Shown here piece after piece: positions 53,273-61,382 of a stretch of DNA of 64,000 nt. Numbering within the stretch: the stretch's first letter is position 1; each line of letters starts with the position of its first letter. Both the position numbers and the translations under genes were made by a program. The notes under the pieces are model-generated. The model was not told the DNA's origin. It did no database searches and worked only from the letters and a program-made list of their open reading frames with translations. The stretch comes from Paracoccaceae bacterium (GTDB lineage: Bacteria; Pseudomonadota; Alphaproteobacteria; Rhodobacterales; Rhodobacteraceae). Location: positions 40,248 through 104,247 of the forward strand of contig JAGXGW010000014.1 of assembly GCA_024636555.1 (NCBI GenBank). The letters run 5' to 3'.

Positions 53273-54248
53273 AGTTCGAGCGCGCCTGCGATATGCTGAA
53301 GAGTGGAAATCAGATCGATCTCAATAATTTTCGTTAGAAACAACGCAAAGGGCGCACCCTAGCCTCATTCGGAGGCAAGCTCCCCTCGGGGCTATTGATT
53401 GTCTCAGGCTCTGATCACGAAAACCAAGAACATCGGCACCGAACTGGTCACGGTTTGCGTCGACTTCGACGAACCAGTGTTTCGGATGGCTTATGGCTAG
53501 ATTTCCCGAGGCGAGAACCAGCGTGCCACAGGCGTTTTAACTACGCCTGGGCAGAGGAGAGCAGACCAACACTCTGATCTTAAGAGGATAAAGCGGGATG
53601 TCCGCTTAAGCCTTCGCGTGTGTTATTTTACGCTTGACAGCCTTTGCGCACGCTATTGATTGCTTATGCGCACACTATTCCTTTTTAGACTTCTCGAACT
53701 GAAAATCCCCAGCAGGATCTGCCACTAGGGCTCTTACGAACACTTTGTTTTCAAAGCGCCGTAAACTGTCGCGGCCGAAGCAACTTCCACCTAAACAGGT
53801 CATTTTTTACCACTTTAATTGAGAGCCCATCCCCAGAAAATTCTCGCAGTCGTCCGGATGACTACCATTGCAGATCCCGAAAGCATGAAAATTGTTGACG
53901 ATGCGAGCCTGGTCAGGCTGTGGCCAAAGTGCAGTCGCTGATTTGGAGCGATGCATCTAAGAACGTCAAGAGGCGGTCCCCGCAACGCTTAAACGATTGA
54001 TGACGCAGTGGGGGCGGTCCTCTTCCAAAAGGGCATAGGTCCCGGGCGCTTCTGGCCCGGGTCGGTCGGGGCAAAGTCAGCCCCGTATGCGCTGGTGGTT
54101 AGGTCGCGTGGTCATCATGGGATTGATGGAAGCCACGGAAACTCGCATTGGTCAAGCCCGATGAACTCGGCAGACCCTCACACGGGCAACGCCGCCCCTA
54201 TTAGAGCGGCGTTTCATGGTTCAAGCGATTTCAATGACTTGGTGGGAG

Positions 54249-54370
54249 GTGGCAGAGATAGACCCGTCAACTGGCAGATTTTTTGCTCAATTTGGCAGAT
54301 TTATCTGTGCCGTTTCACAACTGATCCGACAGGCATAGTTAGTCCAAATCGGCATAACGATTTTATAATT
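54249..54370. repeat. GGCA-centred short repeats, candidate transposon end
   Basis: GGCA(g/t)A occurs at 54251, 54273, 54294, 54331 and 54351, mostly 20-22 bp apart, in A/T-rich context (e.g. ctggcagatttttt, ttggcagatttatc). Arrays of ~20-bp transposase-binding sites are typical of Tn7/Tn5053-like ends, and this one lies just beyond tniQ. The exact boundary was not found. Confidence 0.4.
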
Positions 54371-54502
54371 ATCTGACAATATCAAAACTTTATTTTTGAA
54401 GGCAATCTTATCGTCCCGCAAAACGCCCAACGAGTCGGGACTATAATGCCCAAAGATATAAGTCGTCCTACTGTTGACCATTTTTAAGGAGGGGGCGTGG
54501 CA

Positions 54503-54527
54503 CAAAAAAACCGCCCCTGAGGGCGGC
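54503..54527 (-). terminator. Intrinsic terminator of the tniB-tniQ operon
   Basis: On the minus strand, ccgccc-tcag-gggcgg is followed by TTTTTTT. It is 33 bp past the tniQ stop. Textbook structure. Confidence 0.85.
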
Positions 54528-54560
54528 TATTTTCGGATCGAAGAGGTTATTGCGCGAGCG

Positions 54561-56402
54561 CTACAAGTAGTCGCGACTGTAATACGCAGCGTTCAGAAGT
54601 TTACGATCCAAGATCGGTTCGATCCCAGCTTCGGACAGGGTTTTTCGAATTGTCCTTGCGGATATTCCGCGCTCTCTCGCAAGATCACCGAGTTTCACAT
54701 GCGAGGCTGCAAACCGCGCTACCTCTTCTGGTTCAAACCGATACCGGACAGTTCCCCGACCATTCACGATTGGAATTGCAGCCAAGAACGGCCGACCATC
54801 GCAGTCCTGGCTGCGGTGGAGATGGGTGACGCCGGACGTAAAGATCCCGAGGATGTCGGCAACATCGGCGGCGGCGAGACCTTTCTCAGAGTCGCGGGCA
54901 GCTACCGCGTTCCGCACCTCTTGCGGATCGACCAGAACAGATCTGAACCCCAATTCCGCATCGAGCGTTTCGATCTTTCCAAGCCTACCGTCGAGGACCA
55001 TCCGGACGATATCGATGACCGGTACCCGCGCAATTTCCGAGGTGGTAATCAGATCCCACATCCCCTCACCGGGAGCAGAAACACGACGGCCACAAGACCG
55101 GAAACGGCGAAGGAAGTTCTTGAGATCATCAATGGCGACGTTCGTGAGTACACCGTCATTCCTGCCGGCACCCGGCACAATCCGTTGCAGGATGCCCCCT
55201 TTCACCAGCGCCTCCGCCTGGGTCCTGTTGCAGTTGAGAAACTTTGGGACCTGGGTTTTCGGCAGCGAGTGCTTGATGCGCTCGGCCAGCATTTCACCGG
55301 CCATCGCATCGAAGCTTCCAAATTTGTCGACCCCGTTCTCTGCTCCATCGGGCAAAAGTTCGCGACGAACCAACGCTCGGTTCAGCGTCTTGTGATGCAC
55401 ACCTGCTTTTTTTGCCAGACTCGCGACGGAATGGCGACGGCGGGAAGACACGACCTCGCCGAAAAGGTTAGTGCCGGCGTCAATAGCCATCGTATCGAGG
55501 ATAAAAGTGCGAACCAGATCCCTGATCGGTCCGGGGTCGCGCGAACTCTTATTGAACTGCAACCACTGATAGATGCGCCCCAGGCCAGCCTGAGGCCCCG
55601 CCCCTCTCCATACATTGTCCCTTGAATTTCGATTGATCTGCTCGAGCGCCCTATACACCCCATCTGGTCCGTTTGCGGCGGCGGCAAAGCCGTTCGCACC
55701 GGCAACGTCCCGCTGCTCCATTGTCAGTTCTTCAAGATTGCAGTGTGCCCCATATTCGAGGCAAGCACCAAGCATCTCACAGGACCTTGTCGCCTGATCA
55801 ATCATCTGCGCGTCCAGCCAAGCCGGACCCATGGCGCCGTCAAATCGCCGTTGCACGTAGATCTGCAAGGTCGAAACGCTGCGGGTGCCCGCTTTCTCCA
55901 CCTGACGCGCAAGCGCAGCTTCATCAGGCGCAACCAGCGACATGTCCTGAAACTGCTCCGAGTAGTGCGTGTTGGCGCGCCGGATCAGCAAGGTGCTATG
56001 CACAGGGCAGGTCCGGACTGGCGAAAACATCCAGTTCACGCGTCCGATGCGCTGACCGCCGCCGGGACTGCCGGGAGCGGCGTCATCCAGCAGGCAGGCA
56101 GGACAGTAGGTGGTCCGGTTGCGCAGACCGAATTCGAAACCGAAGCGCTCCGACCGGTGGACAAACTCACGGTCCCCGACGCTGCGATACGAGCCCTCCT
56201 CGATCACGGTGCGGGCGATACCGGTCAGATGAGCCAGGCGATCAATGCCCTGATCGGTAGCCTTGGCGACGTCTTCCCGGCTCAGAGCAACTATTCTGAG
56301 AAAGTCCTGGACGGATGTTCTTGTATGACACCAGGCGAGGCGGCCGCACCACGAGACGGTGCTTTCGCCGGGAAGCGGGTGAATGACGGGCTTGAGTTGC
56401 AT
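54561..56402 (-). CDS. tniQ: TniQ-family transposition targeting protein
   Basis: 613 aa. The N-terminal TniQ domain starts MQLKPVIHPLPGESTVSWCG and includes a zinc site, YCPACLLDD and CPVHSTLLIRR. A C-terminal ~300 residues contain several helix-turn-helix-like pieces (SVASLAKKAGVHHKTLNRAL, LGDLARERGISARTIRKTLS), as in TnsD/TniQ target-site readers. The start at 56402 is 4 bp after the tniB stop. No cas genes are nearby, so nothing suggests CRISPR guidance. Confidence 0.88.
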   Translation of the reverse strand: MQLKPVIHPLPGESTVSWCGRLAWCHTRTSVQDFLRIVALSREDVAKATDQGIDRLAHLTGIARTVIEEGSYRSVGDREFVHRSERFGFEFGLRNRTTYCPACLLDDAAPGSPGGGQRIGRVNWMFSPVRTCPVHSTLLIRRANTHYSEQFQDMSLVAPDEAALARQVEKAGTRSVSTLQIYVQRRFDGAMGPAWLDAQMIDQATRSCEMLGACLEYGAHCNLEELTMEQRDVAGANGFAAAANGPDGVYRALEQINRNSRDNVWRGAGPQAGLGRIYQWLQFNKSSRDPGPIRDLVRTFILDTMAIDAGTNLFGEVVSSRRRHSVASLAKKAGVHHKTLNRALVRRELLPDGAENGVDKFGSFDAMAGEMLAERIKHSLPKTQVPKFLNCNRTQAEALVKGGILQRIVPGAGRNDGVLTNVAIDDLKNFLRRFRSCGRRVSAPGEGMWDLITTSEIARVPVIDIVRMVLDGRLGKIETLDAELGFRSVLVDPQEVRNAVAARDSEKGLAAADVADILGIFTSGVTHLHRSQDCDGRPFLAAIPIVNGRGTVRYRFEPEEVARFAASHVKLGDLARERGISARTIRKTLSEAGIEPILDRKLLNAAYYSRDYL

Positions 56403-56406
56403 CGGC

Positions 56407-57396
56407 TTAGCCCTTCCCCAGCTTTTTCTGCTGCCGGAGGGTACGGGCCGCATCATACTCATCAGCACCGGCATCCAGAACGATGGCCTGCCAATCAACG
56501 GCGTCGAAGACATTGGACGCCGCGTCGCAGCCTTCCTGCATGGCCCAGGCATCCGCGAAATGTGCGATCGTCAGCGTTGTGTCGCCATCCTCCAGTGCCC
56601 GCTCGATGGCGTTGATGATGGTCTCGACCGCGCGACCGAACCGGCGCCGGCTTGCGTGGATAAGTCGGCAGGCGAGATCGTCGCCAATCTTCGGCTTAAG
56701 GCCCGCAACTTCGCAGTAGTAGCGGATCAGGTCGTCCACGTCATCCTGATCCGAGCTGAATTCGAGGTCGCGCGGCATGATCTTCGTAAAGCGTCGCGAC
56801 ACCTGCGGATCAAAGTTGGTCATCTCAGCGAGTCGCTGTGTGCCGCTCAGGATCAGGATAACGGCGGTATCGCCCTGCATCAGCGACTTCAACATGCGCA
56901 GCGTCATCTCGGTTTCGCTGGCCGTTTTGGCGAGGATCAAATCCTGTGCCTCGTCGATCCAGAGCACCACGATGCCAAGAAGGTGCAACCTATACCGGAC
57001 AGTATCCCATATCTCCCACCCGGTTGCGCGTTCGGTCACACCCGTCAGGCCTGTCGCCTTCAGTATTGCCACCCCGACGCTTTTCAGCGTCGCCGGGCTC
57101 GGCACCTGAATTTGCAGATAGCGGGGTAGATCGGTCTTGGGATTAATCCCGAGAACGTCCGTCTCCAGCAGGGCTCTGCGGATCGAAGTGGTCTTGCCGC
57201 CGCCCGAGGCTTCGATGAGTGCTATTCCACGGGTTTCCTGATCATTGGTGTACCTGCACGGCACAGCCGAAAGCTTGCCTTCCGCATCATTCTGGAAAAG
57301 GCGGGTGAGCTGGCGGCGCAGTTCATGGTCCCGCTCGTTTTCGACATGCACAGCGCGCAGTTGCTGTACCGTCTCACTACAATTTCGTGCTCCCAT
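56407..57396 (-). CDS. tniB: TniB-family AAA+ ATPase
   Basis: Transposition regulator ATPase (TnsC/IstB-like) that connects target protein and transposase. 329 aa from the ATG at 57396, which has a taggagc site; an in-frame ATG at 57543 would add 49 Pro/Cys-rich residues. Walker A IEASGGGKTTS near residues 61-70 (Glu replaces the first Gly), Walker B VVLWIDEAQDL, sensor ILILSGTQRLAEM. The protein reads fully intact. Confidence 0.9.
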   Translation of the reverse strand: MGARNCSETVQQLRAVHVENERDHELRRQLTRLFQNDAEGKLSAVPCRYTNDQETRGIALIEASGGGKTTSIRRALLETDVLGINPKTDLPRYLQIQVPSPATLKSVGVAILKATGLTGVTERATGWEIWDTVRYRLHLLGIVVLWIDEAQDLILAKTASETEMTLRMLKSLMQGDTAVILILSGTQRLAEMTNFDPQVSRRFTKIMPRDLEFSSDQDDVDDLIRYYCEVAGLKPKIGDDLACRLIHASRRRFGRAVETIINAIERALEDGDTTLTIAHFADAWAMQEGCDAASNVFDAVDWQAIVLDAGADEYDAARTLRQQKKLGKG

Positions 57397-57540
57397 TGAA
57401 TGGGCTCCTACAAGGTTTGGATTGGGCAACTGATGCTGCGGGACGCAAGGTGCGCACAGCGATGGCTGACGGGGCACAATGGCGGCTTGTTGATCGGCGC
57501 AAGTTTGTTCGGGCATAGCGTGGCCCTCCGTAGAAATCGG

Positions 57541-57997
57541 CATTTTGGGTTTCCTTTTGCATGAGGAGACCGCCCGCCGGACAAGCGTCCGGTGTTGCCC
57601 AGGGGCAGCGATCAGGATTATCGATATGAACCGGAAGCTATGCCGGGCGGATCAGGGGTTGCACCTGATCCGAGCCGATGCCTGCATCCGGCTATTCAGT
57701 CAGTTCGGGAAAACATGCTTTCGCTCATTCTTTCTCTCCTGATGCCGAAGCCCTATCGACGTGGGTCGCCGAAGGTGTTCAGCATCAATGTTGGCCACTT
57801 CTCCTGCCGACGAAATCAGCGTGCGGCTATGGCTCTTGTTTGCGGGAACCAGTATCGGCTCCCTGGTGTATTTTGCCTTTTCAGCGTCCTCACACAACGG
57901 CATTTCACTATTCGGGACTATTCAAAAATACCCGTTTCCGCACAAAAAGAATGAACCCATATGTGCGGCGAACCTCGCGCAAACCCCTTGTTTATAA
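57541..57997 (-). repeat. Tni leader repeat, copy A (upstream of tniB)
   Basis: Direct repeat of 60477-60935, clearly recognisable but diverged. Shared blocks include ccggaagctatgccg, attcagt, atgctttcgctcattc, ttggccact, tgccgacgaaatca, gtgcggct, ggctcttgtt, aatgaacccat and cttgtttataa. It covers the 5' leader and promoter side of tniB and ends with a related start, MPISTEGHAMP versus MSIYSEGHALP upstream of tniA. Confidence 0.8.
57577..57592 (-). promoter_or_regulatory. Leader hairpin, copy A
   Basis: CCGGAC-aagc-GTCCGG. In copy B (60506-60521) the same stem is CCGGGC-aagc-GCCCGG, so an A-T pair has become G-C on both sides. This supports a conserved hairpin in the transcript. Confidence 0.55.
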
Positions 57998-58030
57998 CAT
58001 CCTTCCGCTGGGCTGCTCTCTTCGCCCTCA

Positions 58031-58225
58031 TCAAGATTTGCTCTGGTCGTCGCCCTGCCGTTGCAAGAATGCCACTGCCGTCAGAATAATGAGATCAAGC
58101 TCGACCGGGGCGGGTGATGTTTTGTACGGACGTGGATCCGAGCGGCATAGTTCCCGGCCAAGCCGGACCGCGGTTGTCGCCGACTCGCCGAGCCCTTTTA
58201 AGGGTTTCTGTCTCGTGTTCATCAT
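58031..58225 (-). CDS. Small hypothetical protein between tniA and tniB
   Basis: 64 aa from the ATG at 58225 (gaagagg just upstream), ending LQRQGDDQSKS. Not recognised; no membrane segment or motif. The composition (KGLGESATTAVRLGRELC, VELDLIILTAVAFLQRQ) is protein-like. Same strand as the tni genes. Confidence 0.35.
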   Translation of the reverse strand: MMNTRQKPLKGLGESATTAVRLGRELCRSDPRPYKTSPAPVELDLIILTAVAFLQRQGDDQSKS

Positions 58226-58299
58226 AACCTCTTCGTCTGCACAGCCGGAATGGCCGGGCGTCACGGCGAGCCCCCCGGGATGGGCTGCCGCACGAAGTG

Positions 58300-58703
58300 T
58301 CATGCAGCGTGCGAGGCGCAGGTTTGCGGACTGCCGCACGGGCGGTCGAATGCGGCATCCAGCTCTCGCATGAGATCGTCGAGCATGTCTGTCAGGCGGC
58401 AGATGGCCTCCACCTCCGACGATCCCAGGTGAAGACCCAAGAAAAGTGCAGTCTCGATGTTATCAGGGTGACCAACATCCTGAAGTGACAGCAGGCGGTG
58501 GATGGCCGTCAGCTCCCGCCGGATATGGTGGTCAATGCGCCACTCTGACTCGAGCCGGCGACGCAGGAGGCGAGGCGCTGCGTGGCGGGGGCGCCGCCCA
58601 GCCGTGACACCGCCTGCGCGAATTCGGTGCCATGGCAGAGGAAGAACCGGCGTATCCGCTTAAGGGGATCAAAGCGGGCTTGAGTGGGACAGGCGTCGAA
58701 CAT
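58300..58703 (-). pseudogene. Frameshifted hypothetical gene between tniA and tniB
   Basis: Frame one from the ATG at 58703 reads MFDACPTQARFDPLKRIRRF to ATQRLASCV. The next frame continues RRLESEWRIDHHIRRELTAI, HRLLSLQDVGHPDNIETALF and VEAICRLTDMLDDLMREL to a stop at 58300. The two halves join naturally near 58562, so one gene of ~130 codons has acquired a single-base shift. Family unknown. Confidence 0.5.
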
Positions 58704-59052
58704 GACGTCGCTCGTTCTGTTTGCGCTGCACCGATGCGGCAGCTTCAAGTCACCCTGCCCTGCCCTTCTCGGGCAGAAACCAGATGTGGCCTTCGCTCAC
58801 AGAGCCAGTGTGGCAGCGGCCATTCCTGGCTTGTTCTTGCCCCGTCTCGGCGGGCTCAAGATCAACATTGGCCGCTTTGCCAAAAGACGAAATGGAATTG
58901 ACGAAATAGTTGAAAAATCTGCAATGGCCGGTCAGCAGCTACCCGCTATCCGACCGGGTTTCCCGAGCAAAAGAACGATTTTGGCCGTTCCTGGCGTCAA
59001 TCGACCTGGCGGTAGATCCTTGTCTGCCGGGAGCATTGCGCCCCCGGCCCAT

Positions 59053-59077
59053 GAAAAAGGGCCGGTTGCCCGGCCCT
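59053..59077 (-). terminator. Intrinsic terminator after the tniA-like gene
   Basis: AGGGCCGG-gcaa-CCGGCCCT followed by TTTT on the minus strand, ~205 bp past the tniA-like stop. It separates tniA from the downstream ORFs and tniBQ. Confidence 0.8.
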
Positions 59078-59283
59078 CATTTTCGCTGCAGATGATTGGG
59101 ATCTCGCACCTGATGCTGCTGCCCACTCGATCTTCATCAGGACGCATTTCAAAACGGGGCTTGCTCCGACGCAACGCGTTTTATGAAGCCGACGAAAATG
59201 CACTCTTCCTCGCGCTTTTGACGATCCTCGGACAGGTCATCGACCAGCAGAACGATCGGCCGCATGGCGCGGCCGTTGCCGGC

Positions 59284-60351
59284 TTAGATATCTGCGAAGG
59301 CCTGCAGGGCGACGCAGTCTTCGAGCGTGGCCCGCCGCTTGTCACGGTCAGTTATGGCGCGACGCGCGGCGATCAATGTTTGGACGCTCACACCGTCGCA
59401 GCCCGGCGTCACCGCAGGGACCTCGATCCATTCATCGTCCATTCTGACGGCGATTGCGCCGATATCGTCGCCGTGCCAGCGCACATCCACCAATGCCCCG
59501 ACCTTGCCCACCATCTTCACAGCGAGATCCTCGGCCTTGTAGCGCACCCCGAGTATGGTAATGCCACCCTTCGTGAGCGTCCGCGTCATGCGCGTTCCAA
59601 AGGCGATCCGCCGGCAGGACATATCTGTCGGCACCGCGACGCCGTATTGCGCGTTGAGCCGGTCCCAGCATTGGGCTGGGGTCTCGCCGTGAAGCCCCGC
59701 ATTGGGCTGCTGGTGATGTATGTCGACTACCCACCGGATCAGCGCGGTGCAGCGATCCTGTGTGGTAAACACGGAACGCGCCGGATCGAGGCTATGTTCT
59801 CTGATCATGCCATCGAAGGTTCGTCCCAAAAGGCGGGGCCGCAGATTGACCCCAAGCGTCATGAACAATCGCGCGATGCTGCCCTGCATCTGCGGAAATC
59901 CGGCAGGGGCATGCTCCAGGACTATGCCAAGATCGCGTGCTGCAGCCCGCGCTTTGATCGAAACGTACTCCATCCCGCAGCCGGTCACGAGCCTTTCTGG
60001 CACCCCATACATGTGCCACGGTGAAAGCGCCCCGACCGCGTCAACCCAGATCCCCTTGTCTCGCGTTATCATCTCCATGGTCTGCACGGTGCTTGCCACA
60101 GGAGCCGTCTGCGACAGGCGCATGGCAAGAATACAGCGCGTCGCTGTGCAGATAGCGTACGTGAGGTACCATGGCTTCTGGCTGCCATTGAGCCCGAAGT
60201 TCTCGCGCTCCTTAGCAGAAAGCAGACCCGCCTCCGCCAATAGTTTCAGAAGATCAACCCTCCAGGTGTCCATCTCAACCCGCTCCAGTGGACGGGTGGC
60301 CGCGCTTTCCGGACATGGGGTGAGAGGGCTTTGTTCTGACGTCATCAACAT
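59284..60351 (-). CDS. TniA-like DDE recombinase homologue with lost catalytic residues
   Basis: 355 aa from the ATG at 60351 (aaaggag 8 bp upstream; an in-frame start near 60471 is possible). It keeps the integrase fold: VEMDTW with Asp28 as first acid, WYLTYAICTATRCILAMRLS, LVTGCGMEYVS, FPQMQGSIARL, then a Mu-transposase-type C-terminal beta domain. The second Asp (LxxDNGxEF in active TniA) is Gly124 and the third acid (GGxIER) is Ala160, 36 residues on, the correct spacing. Active TniA proteins are longer and carry an N-terminal DNA-binding region missing here. No stop codons interrupt it. Confidence 0.82.
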   Translation of the reverse strand: MLMTSEQSPLTPCPESAATRPLERVEMDTWRVDLLKLLAEAGLLSAKERENFGLNGSQKPWYLTYAICTATRCILAMRLSQTAPVASTVQTMEMITRDKGIWVDAVGALSPWHMYGVPERLVTGCGMEYVSIKARAAARDLGIVLEHAPAGFPQMQGSIARLFMTLGVNLRPRLLGRTFDGMIREHSLDPARSVFTTQDRCTALIRWVVDIHHQQPNAGLHGETPAQCWDRLNAQYGVAVPTDMSCRRIAFGTRMTRTLTKGGITILGVRYKAEDLAVKMVGKVGALVDVRWHGDDIGAIAVRMDDEWIEVPAVTPGCDGVSVQTLIAARRAITDRDKRRATLEDCVALQAFADI

Positions 60352-60476
60352 GTTGTCTTCTCCTTTGGTGTTGAACTTGGTCTGCTCTTCTGCGGCGAAG
60401 GGCGGGTTCGCGATCTTGCGATCGGCGCGGATAGGTTTGGGCAAAGCGTGGCCCTCCGAATAAATCGACATTTCTT

Positions 60477-60935
60477 GTGTCCTCTTGGCGTGGGGAGATC
60501 GCCCGCCGGGCAAGCGCCCGGCGTTGCCCATGGGCAGCGATCCAGGTTTTCTATGTGAACCGGAAGCTATGCCGGACGGATCTGACGAGCGCGCCTCACC
60601 CGGCCGAATGCCTGCTTCCGACTATTCAGTTCGTGGGGGAAATCATGCTTTCGCTCATTCCTACTCTACAAATGCCACCGCCGGGCGAGGACGCCTAAGG
60701 TCGTCAGCATGTATGTTGGCCACTTTTTCTGCCGACGAAATCAACGTGCGGCTGTGGCTCTTGTTATCGGGAACCCTCATTGGCTCTCAGGGAGTAATTT
60801 ATACGATTGAAGACTTCGAACAACTGCCGTTTTTGGCCAATCAGGCCCTCAAATTTATTTTTGAAGATCGTTTCTGGGTAAAAAAAATGAACCCATCTGC
60901 GGATCATCATGCGACGAAAATGCCATGTTTATAAG
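60477..60935 (-). repeat. Tni leader repeat, copy B (upstream of tniA-like gene)
   Basis: Second copy of the element described at 57541-57997, in the same orientation, directly before the tniA-like gene. It contains the hairpin at 60506-60521 and a second one, tgccc-at-gggca, at 60526-60537. Confidence 0.8.
60506..60521 (-). promoter_or_regulatory. Leader hairpin, copy B
   Basis: CCGGGC-aagc-GCCCGG, extendable by two flanking G-C pairs. It shows compensatory change relative to copy A. No T-run follows on the minus strand, so it is not a simple terminator. Confidence 0.55.
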
Positions 60936-61382
60936 GGAACTTGGCGCGACGCGGGTGACACCAGATTCAGGCTGCGCACACGCGCGTAATCTGTGACGTC
61001 GAAACGCGACCGAAACGCCTAACGGGATTACAACAAAAATATCACAATATTTCTGCAATTAGGCTCGCGTCCGGCCGGAAACAGCCAGTTGGCAAGGGTG
61101 ATCCATGATTCTATGACCACCCAACGTGCCAATCGCCGAAGATACAAGCGAGGGTCTCCGGCATAACCGGGACGTCTCACTCGCGGCCCAATGCATAGGA
61201 AGCCAACCTTCTTGCGAATTGCGACGACGCGCAGCCCAAAAGCCACCTCAGTGGCAAGATGGGCGGATTGCGGTCATTCGCTGCGCTTGCAAACAAGGTC
61301 AGAGGACTTGGAATAAAGCAGACACTCGGATTTGGAACGGTTTTTCTTGACCAGTTCCATTTAACGCCTGAAATGTTGGCGC
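60936..61382. other. Intergenic region between the tni leader and the helicase gene
   Basis: 447 bp with no credible ORF, A/T-rich around 61020-61060. It contains aacagccagttggc at 61080-61093; its complement gccaactggctgttt resembles the caactggcagattt motif at 54269-54282, so it may belong to the opposite transposon end. It presumably also carries the helicase promoter. Confidence 0.4.

Larger units (their letters stand above)
52841..54502. other. Relic-filled noncoding region
   Basis: About 1.66 kb without an intact gene. It contains remnants of IS5- and IS6-type transposases (listed separately), a near-direct repeat GCGCAC(G/A)CTATT at 53646-53657 and 53668-53679, and a GC hairpin at 54042-54062. 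An inverted repeat aacgccgc...gcggcgtt is near 54190-54214, and a GGCA-repeat cluster lies near 54250-54370. The last 250 bp are markedly A/T-rich. Confidence 0.6.

Noticed and set aside
53646..53679. Plasmid-type iterons
   Set aside because: Only two copies of the 12-bp word, and no replication initiator gene nearby.
58684..60024. 446-codon plus-strand open frame across the tniA-like gene
   Set aside because: It is antisense to the tniA-like gene, has no family features and no good ribosome-binding site. GC-rich antisense frames are expected.
59284..60351. Functional TniA transposase
   Set aside because: The first acid is present, but the second and third catalytic positions are Gly and Ala, and the N-terminal DNA-binding region is missing.
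54561..60935. CRISPR-associated transposon
   Set aside because: TniQ made this worth considering, but there are no cas genes, repeat-spacer array or guide-like repeat in the window.
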